Below are positions 1 through 11,293 of a stretch of DNA of 64,000 nucleotides, one piece after another. Both the position numbers and the translations under genes were made by a program. Location of the stretch: NCBI GenBank assembly GCA_944990035.1, contig CALYLX010000017.1:1-64000 (forward strand), read 5' to 3'. The notes beneath the pieces are model-generated. The model did no database searches, was not told the origin of the DNA, and saw nothing but the letters and a program-made list of their open reading frames with translations. The stretch's first letter is position 1. Every line of letters starts with the position of its first letter. Source of the DNA: Clitopilus passeckerianus. Taxonomy: Eukaryota > Basidiomycota > Agaricomycetes > Agaricales > Entolomataceae.

Positions 1-2491
1 TAACCCGGATTGGGATCATGCACCCGAATACGTTAGTCCCTTTTCTTCCCTCAGCTTTCAATTGCATTAACATATTTTAGCGGTTTGATGGTGGTAGTCG
101 GGGCAGAGGTCGAGGTAGAGGCAGAGGTGGCTATCATGATGGCTCTTCTGACAGAACTAGACGACCTTCCAACTCTTCCAGCGTTTCCAATGATACCACG
201 ACATGGGACCCATCAAGCTGGGGTGCTCCTCCCGCCGCCCCAGCGACTCTTCCAGCATCCAGCCAATCATTACCAGCTAGCTCACCGCCGAACAAGAATT
301 CCTCTGGAGACACGAATACAACGCCATGGGCAACCTCCAGTTCGGTGGGATGGGGTGGTTCAGGATGGGGTTCTTCAGGTGCTGCTGCGGCCTGGGGTAA
401 TGTAGAAAGCACAAAGGCCAGCGACAGCGCGGCAGGTGGTGGTTGGGGTACGGGCTGGACTACCAGCTCTCCTGTGGATAAGGAGAAAGGTGCGAGTGGT
501 TCCAACTCAAAGACAAGCACAAAAGAGCCCCTATCTTCTGGCTGGGGATCATCGTCTAACGATCCATGGGGCTTAAACGATAGTTCTTCTACCTCAAAGA
601 TCGTGGACGACTCAAAAGCATCTCGTTGGCACTCGTCGTCATCCACAGATAAGACGATGGTCGGCGATGGATGGGGTTCAGAATCCGGCACAACGAAAAC
701 AGAGGCTCTAGCCATTCCGTCAGGTTTGGGACCTGGCCCCTCGACACCAACGACACCTTCATTGGGATGGAACGCTGCTAATAACAAGCCTCCTCCTTGG
801 GATCCTCCACCATCTTCCCCCGCAATTCACTCGAGGTCATCATTCACTCATAACAATGAGCCGAAGTCACCGTTGTCTTCTGACGGCCCAAGGAATATGC
901 CAATCTCTAACGCACACTCAAGTGACTCGGGCGACAAGGCAGGTCTAGATGGCCGACGAGGAGGATGGTCAACGCATGTTGATGCCGGAGATATGCCAGT
1001 CGATCAACAGGCTGGACCATCCACCACATTCACGCCGAACTCCTTTGACAAACGAACAAAAGCAAACACTTCTTTCATCACATCCACGCCAACCAGCCCA
1101 GCTTCTACAGCTGGCTACCAACTACCTCCTTCACCTACCCGGGCCTCAAGGGTCCAAACGCACGTATCAGACTCCAGCCTGCAAGAAATCAAGGACGATA
1201 AAGACGTGGCTTTCTTATACTGCACACCTTATACGCCACTCCCAACAACGCCTGGTTCCGCCATAGCCATGACTAGATCTCAGGTCTTCATACGATATAT
1301 CAGGTGAGTATACACACCCCAAACATCCAGAGCGAGGAGCTAACAGCTAGTTTCAGCGATCTACTTCAAGCGATCTGGTACAAACAGGAAATTCAACAGC
1401 TTGAAGTTAAATACAAAGCTTGGGCCGTTTCGCAACGGGCTTCCGGTTATGCCAAAGCGTCGCCGAAGGTTGCCCAGATTCTCGATCAACAAAGGTCAGA
1501 CATCAAGGAGGAGCTCACGGCAAAACAAAAGAGGTATGAGAAATGGAAAGGAAGCTTGGCGTCATTGCCTAGTCTCGATGACCCAAGGTTTCTGCCTGAG
1601 TTCGACGTCCACGAAGTTGAGGCATACATCGCCCGAGTCAAAACATGGATTGACGAGGCGAAGCTCTACCAACAATTAACCGCACCTGCACCTACCCCTC
1701 AGTTACCCCCTCCAGACTCCATCAGTGAAGACCTTGAGCACGACATTCCTACGCCTCTCGCAGAAATGCAAGAGACAATAGAAAGACTGGAGGAGATAAG
1801 AGCAAGGATTGACGATGCCATTGCCTTCCGGAGATACACCAACATTCTCGACAAGCCAATCACAGAGCAGCCCGACCTCGTACCCAGACTTGCTCGCATC
1901 GATGACACCTTTACAAGAAAATATGCCGCCCAGGAGATTCAACAACGGACTACGGGTGCCAGCACGGCCCTCGATAAGCAAGCCATACTGGTGGCCGATC
2001 TCCTGGATAAAGGCGCTACACTTGACACTGAGATTCTGAGAATCAGCACCGAGCTAGATAGACGCCATTTGATCCGTATAAAGGTGAGGCGTTCCTTCCT
2101 TAAAATCGCAACACAAGCTAACACACACATACAGGCCGAAGAATCTCTCAGACAGTTGGAAGAGGGGCAGAGAGAAGATGCACGAAAGATTCAGGCACTC
2201 GAAACTAAGCTTCAGCAACTACGCGACATCCCCAGACCACCACCTCCGCCAGTTGACGTTAATGCACTTCTACCTATACTCCGTGCAATCTTCATTGACC
2301 AACACGGCCCAGAGGTCCAGAGTTACCTCGACACAATCCGCGCAGAAGCACAGAACTGGCATCAGCGAGGTACAGACCACATCAACAACCGTGTACAGCA
2401 GGCTGTGGATATGACCAGCAACCTCCAAGCTCGAGCACGCGAGGCCACCAATTTTGCGAACATCACCAATCTCACCCATGCTGCTCATTGA
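1..2491 (+). CDS. RGG-box, GW/WG-repeat, coiled-coil protein (5' partial)
   Basis: The gene runs in from the left edge, so only the last ~778 residues are visible. Exons are 1-31, 81-1303, 1357-2083 and 2135-2491. The introns (49, 53 and 51 nt) are GT-AG and keep the frame. The visible protein begins with PDWDHAPEY, then an RGG-type box (RGRGRGRGRGG). Next comes a ~400-residue Ser/Thr/Pro/Gly-rich region with about ten Trp-Gly or Gly-Trp motifs (SWGAPP, GWGGSGWGSS, AAWGN, GGGWGTGW, SGWGSS, DPWGL, DGWGSE). The C-terminal ~370 residues are charged and helical, with coiled-coil character and an RPPPPPVD proline stretch. RGG boxes bind RNA, and GW/WG repeats in disordered regions are the usual Argonaute-hook signature, so an RNA-silencing or mRNP role is possible. 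That is inference: no named domain is visible and the N-terminus is missing. The stop is 133 bp from the convergent PFA4 stop. Confidence 0.75.
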
Positions 2492-2624
2492 CAATAGTTG
2501 TATTTATCATCGTTGCTTATTGTTATCTGCTGTCTTGAGTTCCCAATAGCTTTCCATATATTAGTAACCCAGATATAATGTATGATAGTCTGAGTCCATG
2601 TAGTTTAATGCCCTATTTTTCTTG

Positions 2625-4513
2625 CTATGACGCCGGTATCGTCTGTGAGAGCGGCAAGTCGTCGTCATCGCTGTCTACATCTGGTTCGGGTATATACTTC
2701 AAGTACCGTCCTGGTTCCTCTCCGAGATCCTTTAGGTATCTTTCCAGCATTACATTCCTATCCAACGGCTGCACCTCGTACCCTTCTGAGCCTCGTCTCA
2801 CGAGAGGGTGAGGAAGCTCGTCATCAGACGATACCTCGCTGTCAGAAGACACATATTCCTGGCCTTCCTCGTAATCTGGGTGGTATGGCGGTAGAGCGGA
2901 TGCACCTGGAACCCGCCGTCGCTTAGAGGAAGAGGCTTGACGAAGGCTCGAGTTGAATGGCTTCAAATCTGGGTTTACGGACCCGTTCTCGTATGTCCAA
3001 GGTGAATCACCCAAAGTGAATTCACCATTCTGTTGGAGGTCCTCTTCGAATTTTGGGTCGCGAGGAGGCCATTGCACGGGCCCGCCTGAGGGAAACATGT
3101 ATTAGCCACAGCAACGGTTGTCGAGTTATGAAGGGGAAAAGAGGCGGTAGGAACTGGAGTCATTCTGCAGACTGACTCACAAACTCGATTGGAGGGTTAT
3201 ACGTTATGGCCGTCCTTTTGAGGCCGACCACCGTGTCGGGATTGGAGCTCATCCCACGTACCGTCATGATCAACGAGTTCATATCTGAGACCCGTGCCAG
3301 GTGTCCTTGTTGGCCAACACCATAAAAGTGGATTCTTCCCCAGGATGGATTGGATATTCTTTTTTCTGCCAAGATTCTGGGGGTAATAGTTAGTCAAAAT
3401 CGAAAACTCAGGCAGCCGGACTCTCTTACATATGGAAATTTAATCTGGTGATATTAAATCAGACGTCATTTATTTTTATATCGAGATAAAGCTTACTTCT
3501 TGTATCTTTCCTCGACGGACCATAGTAGCGGCCTTGTCCTTCTCCCAACCTTCGATGGTAGTACTGTTGCCCAGTAGGCAATAGAAGTGGTAGAGACTAG
3601 AATAGGATTAATTCGAAGGAAATAACACACTATCATTGAATTCAAAATACCTGAATATTCCAACACACATCAAAACAGGCACACAAGCCACGTAATTGAG
3701 GATAATGAAGACCAGCTCTTGTGCGCTCGGTTCATCCTGAAGGCGGGTGAGATGAGCGAGTGTACGATTCTGCAAAAAACAGGCCGAACTGACCCAGAAG
3801 TTGTCTCCAGTGCCTAACACTCTTTGTGTGACCATCAGAAGATGGTAGGAACATGCGAGGTCGACGTAGAAGAGAAAACGGATGAAATAGCCGTAGTTGA
3901 AGTGACCGACGCAGTTGTTGACCCATGGACAGTGATGATCTTGGGGCGGAGTCAGAAGATAGAAACGCACGCCCGTATTTTGTAACATACCCATACGAAG
4001 CACACATCTGGCAGGTAGCTGTCAGACCGGCCGGAAGTTATTGACATGGTGCTTACCTGTCGCACGATCTACAGTGGTGTGTTCTCGGAGGCTTATACTT
4101 GTCGCAAACACGGCAGTATCTTGGCGCGCCAGTAAGCTTCTTTACTTCGACACCATCCGTATGGGTGTCTGGTTTCTGGAGTTCATGCCAACTTAGCCAA
4201 TTTCAGAGTCATGGTCGTCGGTATTTGTACTCACCCAGTTGTCTGGGACGCGACCTGGATCCGTCAACACGCATAGCCAATAATTCCAGAATAACATTCC
4301 AACCAGCAAACTAAAGCAACAAGATTAGGCTGAGGAACCTGCAATGGCGTGGTCGGTGTATACTTACTTGAATGGAAGTAGTAAGGTTATCAGCTCAACT
4401 GACAGTTCGCTTCCATACCACGGCCATATTATAAAGATTTGAGAACTATACGAAATGAAAGATATCAAGCAGAGAACGAAGCCAACGATGAGGCGACCCC
4501 ATAGTGGACGCAT
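2625..4513 (-). CDS. PFA4: Palmitoyltransferase PFA4 (DHHC family)
   Basis: Integral ER-membrane protein S-acyltransferase; yeast Pfa4 palmitoylates chitin synthase Chs3. The start at 4513 gives [19 protein letters not shown], a typical Pfa4 first membrane segment, followed by [10 protein letters not shown]. The cysteine-rich domain reads [21 protein letters not shown], then RCVLRM joined to [16 protein letters not shown] with the catalytic DHHC intact. Two more membrane segments follow, then the Pfa4-typical [20 protein letters not shown] and [17 protein letters not shown]. The tail is acidic and ends at 2625. Introns include 4311-4367, 4176-4234, 4008-4056, 3940-3990 and a longer one at 3086-3261. 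Exon 4007-3991 is only 17 nt, and the Asp codon of DHHC is split by the following intron. The gene is divergent from the gene starting at 4656. Confidence 0.93.
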
Positions 4514-4655
4514 TCTTCAAGTTCAGAGCAATGACCGCAGCTGTGCAGCGTAATCCGGCATTTCCTCTTTTGGACTGCTCGGCACATTACGTCAGCGCCC
4601 TTTTTGCAAAGTCTTGCCTTTCGGCTGGCACAGGAGCCTCCTGCAGCAGCCAACA

Positions 4656-5691
4656 ATGCAACGTCTCTCAACAAAATACGGTGTCGCCTACACAATTTCA
4701 CATTGTGCACGACAACAATGGAGATGGAATACTACGGCTGCAGCTTCAGCAAGTTTCACCCAGCCGAACAGGCGTTTGGCGTCGAATTATGGGGACATTG
4801 AAATCCGTGAGTTCTTCGTATGCCGAATGTATCATCGAGAATTCTTTTGACTCTGAACCTCTAGCTGCCCAAGGAGAAACTGTCAGCGCGGAACCGTGGA
4901 AGCCAGACCCAGAATCGGTTGAGGCGCATGCCGCTGGACGCACCGTGACATCGGACGAGCGTAGGCAAACCATCCTGGCGGCCGAACAGAAACGACGTGA
5001 AGAGCGTCATGCTGCTCAACTGCGTAGCCAACAACGTGGCCAACACCAGCGCTCTTCTTCCAAATCAGCAGAAGTAGAGGCTGCCAAACGTAAAATGCGA
5101 ATCGAGGCAGCAGAGCTCAAACGTCGTGAAGAGCGTCTTGCTGAGGCAGAGGCTGCTCTTCACTTCCCAACAGAGGCCCCTGCGGCTTGGCGTCCATCCC
5201 GTCCCCAAAGCGCACAGGGCTCCAAACGACCTGTGACGCGCTCTCAAACAAAGGCTAAGGCTGACGCAAAGAAGGCGAACCAGCAGAAACGCGCTGCAGC
5301 CCCTGCTCAGTCCACAGCCCTGGTCGAGGAAGATGAAGACGGCGCAGATATAACTATGGAGGAAATAGAAAACGGGGGAGATGTCAAGTCGCCTGCAGCA
5401 TTCCAAGACGCAGAGTTTACTGCCAGCGATCTCGACACCCTCTTCCATTCTTCCTCACTACCCCGTTACACCCTTACAGCCCAAGCTATCAAGGAGAAGC
5501 TTGGGGGGCACTACTTCCGATACTCTCCGCGCGACATCCCTGCGGACAGGACCGCCCTTTCTCCTACCCAGCAGGTCAACCTGATTCTCGCGAAGCGAAG
5601 GGACGTCCCAATCAACCTCAGGCAAGACGCCTCCAGTATCGTCTCTTCGTATTCCCAGTCGACAGAAACAAAAGTAGCCCGCAGCTCATAG
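4656..5691 (+). CDS. Unknown protein with probable mitochondrial presequence
   Basis: Exons 4656-4806 and 4865-5691 (58-nt GT-AG intron) give 325 residues. I chose the ATG at 4656 because it yields an Arg/Ser/Ala-rich, acid-poor N-terminus of about 45 residues (MQRLSTKYGVAYTISHCAR...) that looks like a mitochondrial targeting sequence. It also leaves 142 bp for a divergent promoter with PFA4. An uninterrupted upstream ATG at 4504 exists but would overlap the PFA4 start. The middle contains two related charged helices (ILAAEQKRREERHAAQL near residue 90 and IEAAELKRREERLAEAEAAL near residue 130), then a basic Ala/Lys-rich linker and an acidic patch (VEEDEDGADITMEE). The end has a more ordered segment with YSPRDIPADRTALSPTQQVN. 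I do not recognise the family, and the function is unknown. Confidence 0.7.
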
Positions 5692-5850
5692 GTTATACTA
5701 CTACAGATGGTCGCTAGTGCCGAAAAGATTAATCATATCTCTGACTTTAATATAGGACCAAGATCGAGGGTAAAAGTAGTAAGACCGGCGTTTGTATACG
5801 GTAGAGAAGATTGTATAGACTATTATAACAATAAATACCCTCCTCTCTCC

Positions 5851-7877
5851 TCAAATTACCGGTGGCGGGAACACCCAGTAGGGAAGCATATACTCCTTTT
5901 CATCTTTATTTGTCTTTTTCTCTCCTGTAACAGAAGACGGTATTGCCACGCCAAATGCGACCACTTGCCGCTTACTCTTTCCCCCTTTCGTAAGTTCAGC
6001 ATGGTGAACCAGTGTGCAGAGTTTTTGATTCCTGCCTGGCTGGGCGGTGGATGCGCGGGATTGCGACCGCCGTTCGGAAAGGCGGGGAAATCCAGACAAG
6101 GGAGGTGGGGCAGACATTTCTTTCCCGATCGGGTGTGAGGGAGCAGGGGACGCAGCGGGGCCCGGGGAGAGACGAGGACGTTTGCGAGGACGACCGGCAC
6201 TCTTCCGTGATACTATTATTGTAGGCTCCTCAACCAAGCCATCTATATCTCGGGCTGGAGTGGGCTGGACCTGGTCGACCTCTGTGGACGATGTTGTGGT
6301 CTCTTGGTAACCGACCGAGGCTGAGCGAGGAATCTTCCCTTGCTTTGCCTGGCGAGTTGGTTTGGCAGGTAGTTTTTGAGCTTTCTTTGGAGGGGCAGGC
6401 CGCTCCTCTTCCATGGGCTCAACCTCCATTTGTGCTACTGGCTCTTGTTCTGGCTCGGCCGTATCACCAGCAAAGGGCTCTTCCTCTTCAGCTTTCGATG
6501 AAGTAGCCTGTCTTGCTGGTGAAGGAGGCCCCTTCTGCGCCTTTCTTGCCGATTCCGGACGCGACACAGGAGCAGAAGTAGTTTGAGGAGCCTTGGCCTT
6601 AGTCTTGGCTTTAGGTCTGTCTCCGTTCTTCTGGGTGTACTCAATGAAAGTGAGTTCCTCTGGTTCATTGGGTTGCGTGATTTCCGGGGTTGCAGAAACA
6701 AGGGGGGCAGGAGGTGCATCAGGCTTTTTTCTCGGGGCAAGAAGACGACGATAGCGCTCTTCAAGAAGATGTGCGGTAGCAAGCATTTCTTTCCGCCGTC
6801 TCTCGCCTTCCGCATTGAGTGTTCCGTGATAGAGCCCAACATTAGGATCCAGAAGTCCATGGTCTGGGAGTCGTTCATCCGGTTCTTGAGGTAAATCTGG
6901 GAAGTAGTCCGCAGAAATGGACATGAAGGCAGCACCATCCAACTTTTCCAGTTGTTCGATGCGCTCCTTGAGTTTGTAATGTTCGTGCTGGAGCTTTTCT
7001 TTCTCCCTGAGTCGGCCACGTTTTTCAAAGTGTTCAAACTTTCTATGTCTCTTCAAGTAAATTGCATCCGCTACTTCCGGGTCCTATTCCCAAAGAATGA
7101 GTTTTGTATGTAAAATGAGACTGTGGTCACGCACGTCTTCCTCCCTAGCCGTTCCCGACTGCGATCTAGCCCTGAACCTGCCAGTTGTGTGGGCTCCGCC
7201 CAAAGAAACAAACGAGGGTGTTTCAATGGTTGCTTGTCTCCTGAAAGACTCAAGGACTTCAGGGCGACTGAAGTAACGTTCGTTTGCAACAATATTGAAC
7301 TGAGAGGAATCCGAGGAGGAACTCGATGCAATAGCAGAATTCGTGGTCAGGAAGAACTTCGTCGAAACGGGTATCAATGGTTCACTTTCATCTGTACAGA
7401 TTTGCTCAATCTCTCGCCGTTCATGCTCGTTGTGGATTGGGTGCACTCACGTTTTCGTTTTTGGGTTTCGAGGATCATAATATCAACATCACTACTCCCA
7501 ACTCCAGTAGCAACGCGTTTAGACTTTGTACGCGAAGGCTGCACACGTTTTTGACGTGTTTCCGTGGAAATTACAGTCAGAGGGGATGGTTCGTCCATAG
7601 CAAACCAGTTTAGTATCTCCGTCGGCGTTGAGCCAATTAACTCTGGAAAGTCCGTCGCGTCAGCAACTTTTTCACTAGGCAGAGGTAATGAGAAGGCAAT
7701 ATTCATACCTTGTACCCGTCCTGAGCGTGCGACGTCGATGTTTGGATGAAGAAGTATTAGCAGTGCTCGTGGTCGAGGGCAATGTTGAAGTGCAATGAAT
7801 CGTGCGCCGTCGTGTGTGTCCTTGTGATGGTACCAATTCACCCAACGACCCCTTTTCTCAAACTTCCCCCGTTTCAT
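5851..7877 (-). CDS. PEHE-like, AT-hook nuclear protein
   Basis: The start at 7877 gives MKRGKFEKRGRWVNWYHHK. At least two introns lie within the central part: the first near 7445-7390, and a second near 7130-7083 that joins AREED to DPEVADAIYLKRHRKFE. The central segment DAIYLKRHRKFEHFEKRGRL, followed by REKEKLQHEHYKLKERIEQL, has the D..Y..RH.K.E..EKR...R pattern of PEHE domains. In animals these domains (MSL1, KANSL1) bind the MOF acetyltransferase. The C-terminal half is low-complexity, with an AT-hook-like core (SAGRPRKRPRLSP) and a conserved-looking end (QVVAFGVAIPSSV, YMLPYWVFPPP). Together these suggest a chromatin protein, possibly part of a histone acetyltransferase complex. The PEHE call is from pattern memory only. 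The start codon lies 43 bp from the stop of the ACT-domain gene upstream on the same strand. Confidence 0.62.
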
Positions 7878-7920
7878 TTAGCTTCAATAAATAACTTGGG
7901 GTCCTAGCTAAAATTCTACA

Positions 7921-8438
7921 TCATACAAAAGTCCATCCATCCGTTTTCAGTGCCTCTTTTGCCTCCGAGAATTTTCCAGATGGTACAAGGATGTAATCGG
8001 TGTTCCTTCGCTGCAGTCAAATACGACAATCATGCAGAAGCTATCCATGATCTCTTACCAGGTAGAAATAGCAAAAATAGGTACTTTCGCAACTTTGAGA
8101 GGCGCTGTAAAGTCGGAAAGAATACCGGTCAGACCTGTCGATCCACTAAGCTTCGCTCTGAGGGGAGCACTTGAATAGTATCTACTGTGTTCCATTGGTC
8201 CTTTGATTTTAATGGCCGTCCAAGGTGAAGATTTCTGAATCTCAGGAAGACCTTCATCCACTATTCCGACAACGGACACTTCCTCGTCTGTCCGAGTGAC
8301 AGAAAAGAATGGACCAGAAGCGAACATCCGATCTCCAACCCAAGACGGCACCGGCCTGTCGCAAGGATATTTCTCTACGAAGAAACTATCTTGAAGAACG
8401 ATTAGGTGAAGGGAGGCACTCGTAGATGGTGGTGGCAT
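7921..8438 (-). CDS. ACT-domain protein, COG3603 type
   Basis: Exons 8438-8059 and 8005-7921 with a 53-nt intron (8006-8058, acceptor AAG) give 154 residues, close to the size of the bacterial COG3603 family. Visible family signatures, in order, are DRPVPSW, GPFFSVTRTDEEVSVVG, IKIKGPMEHS, TGILSDFTAPLKVAKVPIFA, and IST joined across the intron to WNTDYILVPSGKFSEAKEAL. These make two ACT-like ligand-binding repeats related to those of aspartokinases and the CASTOR arginine sensors. There is no catalytic domain, so the protein probably senses or binds a small ligand such as an amino acid. The ligand cannot be told from sequence. The start at 8438 (MPPPSTSASLHLIVLQDSFF) fits because the first ACT strand begins at about residue 8. 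Confidence 0.85.
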
Positions 8439-8550
8439 GCTGAGAGTTGTCGCCGCTCAATGGGGAAGTCATCATGGATGGAGATTTGCTAGATAATAAT
8501 TCATCGCTTCCTAATTCTTACAACGTATCTAGGCCAGGAAATCCAAGATC

Positions 8551-10495
8551 TCAAGACGGAGTAATGACTAGGCTATAATCCTGAGAGTGGCTGGTACCTG
8601 TGTAGACGGTATAGACAGTGGATCCACTGGGTGTCGCATCACTGGTGAATGCAGTAGAACCCCCAGAAGCTAGAAGGAGTTTGCTTCCGGATGTGACCTT
8701 TCAAAATATCAACAACTTCCTCATTGTTAGTAAAAAACAACAATACTACTTACAGCAGAGAATGATGTCGAAACACCACTGCCACAGGAGAAAGCGCCTC
8801 CTGAGACACCACAGCTTCCCTTGGAGGAAGTCAAGGTGAAGCTAGAAGCAGAGCCGGAGAGGGTATAGGTGGCAAGGGTCTGGGTGGACCAAGTACCAAG
8901 AGAAAGAAGGCCCCCAATAGTTGATCCAGACGACGTCAAAGCCTTGATCGTGGCCTTAGTTGGCAAACTTCCTGGAGCCTGTGACAAAACGTATTAGAAG
9001 AGAGCTGAGGACTGAATCGAACCCTCCAACTCACACCAGTGGTAGTAGGGCCTCCTGGCGTGGTCTATCGTTTTAATGTCAGCGGTGAACACAGAGCCGA
9101 GGGACCGGCAGGTACTGACAGTTGATCCACCTCCAGACTTGGGGGGATACTTGATTCCGCTGGATGGGCAACTGCCGGATTCGGGTGCGTCTGTGTGCGC
9201 CGTCAGTCAATCAGATGAATAAATGGTGAAATTCCGAAAACACCCACTGATGGGTACGAAGACGCCGTCAATGACGGACCCCTTCAGGTTGAAATACCAG
9301 GAAATGGCATTCAAGGCACCTGACGTGCAGTCAAGAGCTGGCGTAACGCCAGCAGCAGACTTTAACGCAGAAGTAAGTGTGGAGAGGGTATAAGTCTTGC
9401 TTGTCGACGGCGTGATACCGGCGTTTGCAAGCCAGGTGTATGTGGGGAGTGTCTACACAACGATGTCAATGGCGAATACGGAAAACAAGGAGAATCTATA
9501 AATTCACTTTGAAAAGCTTGACAACGGTGTTGAAGAAGGCGACGGCTTCGGCGCCGGTAGGGCTTCCACTTGGAAGACATGCCCGTTTGAGGGTGCTACA
9601 TCATAGCAAGTCAGTAATTAAATTCATAAAGACATTCCGAGGCTTTTCACCTCATACAGGTTCCATGCTTCCCCCATTCGTGCTGAAAATTGGGTAAAAG
9701 GTCAGCCACAGTAGCGTAGAGGTTTTGGAACCACTTCTAACCTCCCAGAACTGCTCGTTTTGGCCGTTAATGTCGACCCAGTACTGTTACGGTGAGTTAG
9801 CTTCGCAGTGGAAGTACAGGAGGTGCAGCATACCGTGTTCATGTACGAGAGTGTATCACTGGCCCCTTGGGCACTCAGAAGCTACGAGTATACGTCAGGC
9901 TTGTTAATACGTTCAACTCCCTAAGCCACTTACCGAGGAGATGCCGGTGTACGCACGGGAAGAATCACAAGACGAGTCGTAGGTGAGGTCGCAGCTGCCA
10001 GAGACAGCGTCAGCGTATGCTTAATGTGAACGCGAGGACGCATTACTGATCAGGCCATAATCCTAGGACGGACGGTGTGAGTATAAATCGAGTGATGTGA
10101 AATGTAGATTATTCACCGTGGATAGTCCAGCTATTCGAAGGTCCTGTGGAGGGGTTGGTATCCCAGAACTATGAGGGGCGGATGAATACATTTCTTGTCG
10201 TCTGACCATTGTTTTAGTACCTGAGTCTGGAGTAGTAAACCCTGTTTATAATGTTAGCCATGTGTCGGGGTAATTGAAGGGAGAGTCTTACTCCTGGAGT
10301 CTCGAAGCAGCAGGTATTAGAGACTGACGTTGTATTCTTGCACGATTGAGTGCCGGTGGTGGAACAACCAGAGGAGATGGTGGCGGCCCTGGGCATAAGC
10401 AGCTCCCCCAGCGGGGACAGCACCGTAGGGAATGCGACAGCAGATCCTGCAACGGCGAGAGCGAGAGCTAATTGTACGACCATTCTGCCTGCCAA
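8551..10495 (-). CDS. Secreted ribonuclease T2
   Basis: Acid endoribonuclease that cleaves RNA through 2',3'-cyclic phosphates. The start at 10495 gives a signal peptide (VVQLALALAVAGSAVAFP), followed by the disulfide-rich start of the mature enzyme (SGCSTTGTQSCKNT, NTCCFETPG). The FWDTNPSTGPSNSWTIHG segment leads into LWPD, making the first active-site motif (CAS I, HGLWPD); the 54-nt intron 10063-10116 splits it after the first base of the Gly codon. The second motif HEWGKHGTC is at about 9670-9695, so both catalytic histidine regions are intact. The C-terminal ~110 residues (GTWSTQTLATYTLSGSASSF, then GSKLLLASGGSTAF) match the extra domain found in fungal T2 enzymes. The gene has many short introns. 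A TATA box lies about 60 bp before the ATG, which suits a regulated secreted enzyme. Confidence 0.93.
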
Positions 10496-11293
10496 TACAG
10501 TCTGTGTTACCAGGCAATATGTTATTCACATTGCAGTGTTTGCATTGGTTATAAATGGCCCCAATTGGTCTCTACGAGAGGGATGAAAAGCCCTCAAATG
10601 GGGAACGTGTGATCGGTTTTGATGAGTAGCATATGAACAGATGCTGGCTTCTGACCTGATAAGAAGAAACGTTGAGTGGACGAGGAGATCGCCTATGCCC
10701 CAAAATGGCATTATGCTGATTTTGAGAGCACAATCTCGGAACGGGGCGCCCTACTTGCCGTGCAATCGGAGCCACACAAAGCTTTCCACAAGGTCGTCAA
10801 AAGTGACTGACCTCCGTTAAGGTTGGATGTTGAAGGGAGCCATGTGGGTGCTGCTCAAGCTTGACGGTGCCTTATCAGATAATATGCCGATCCGTGTCAT
10901 TGACGAGTGCTAAGCGTTATCCTGGTTTCACCCAAAATAAAACAAGCCAGCAATTCAGTGCATGTCCTATTCCTGGCCTGAAGGCCAACGAGATGAGATC
11001 GTGTCTATGTGGGCAGACGACAGCACGCATGCGGCTTTCGATTGACAGCTTCTCCACAGGGAATTGTTTATAGCTAACGCCGGTCGCTTTGCATTTTGAA
11101 CGCACATTGGTGGTGGTGCTCGTTGACCTTGGATCATTTGATCAAACGTGGTCGACTTGCCAATGTCATTGTCAAAAGAATCAATTCTGTGGAGCGAGCC
11201 GACAAGGAAAGTACAACTCAATTACAGGATACAGTGCGGGGAACGTGCAAGGCAGTAAAAAAACTCACGTAAATCAACGCCACTAATACGGTA
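10496..11293. other. Intergenic stretch between RNase T2 and NAF1
   Basis: About 800 bp with no recognisable gene, RNA or repeat. The left end holds the RNase T2 promoter (TATA-like ATTTATAA on the minus strand near 10549-10556). The right end is the 3' flank of NAF1. The short open frames here have no family signal. Confidence 0.6.
10549..10556 (-). promoter_or_regulatory. TATA box of RNase T2
   Basis: On the minus strand ATTTATAA, followed by CCAAT on the same strand, about 60 bp upstream of the ATG at 10495. Confidence 0.5.

Noticed and set aside
4504..4655. Upstream in-frame ATG for the gene at 4656
   Set aside because: It would overlap the PFA4 start and needs the 4807-4864 intron to be read through. 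The 4656 start with splicing gives a presequence-like N-terminus.
9008..9035. GGGTTCGATTC B-box match on the minus strand
   Set aside because: It lies inside an RNase T2 intron and has no matching A box or cloverleaf.
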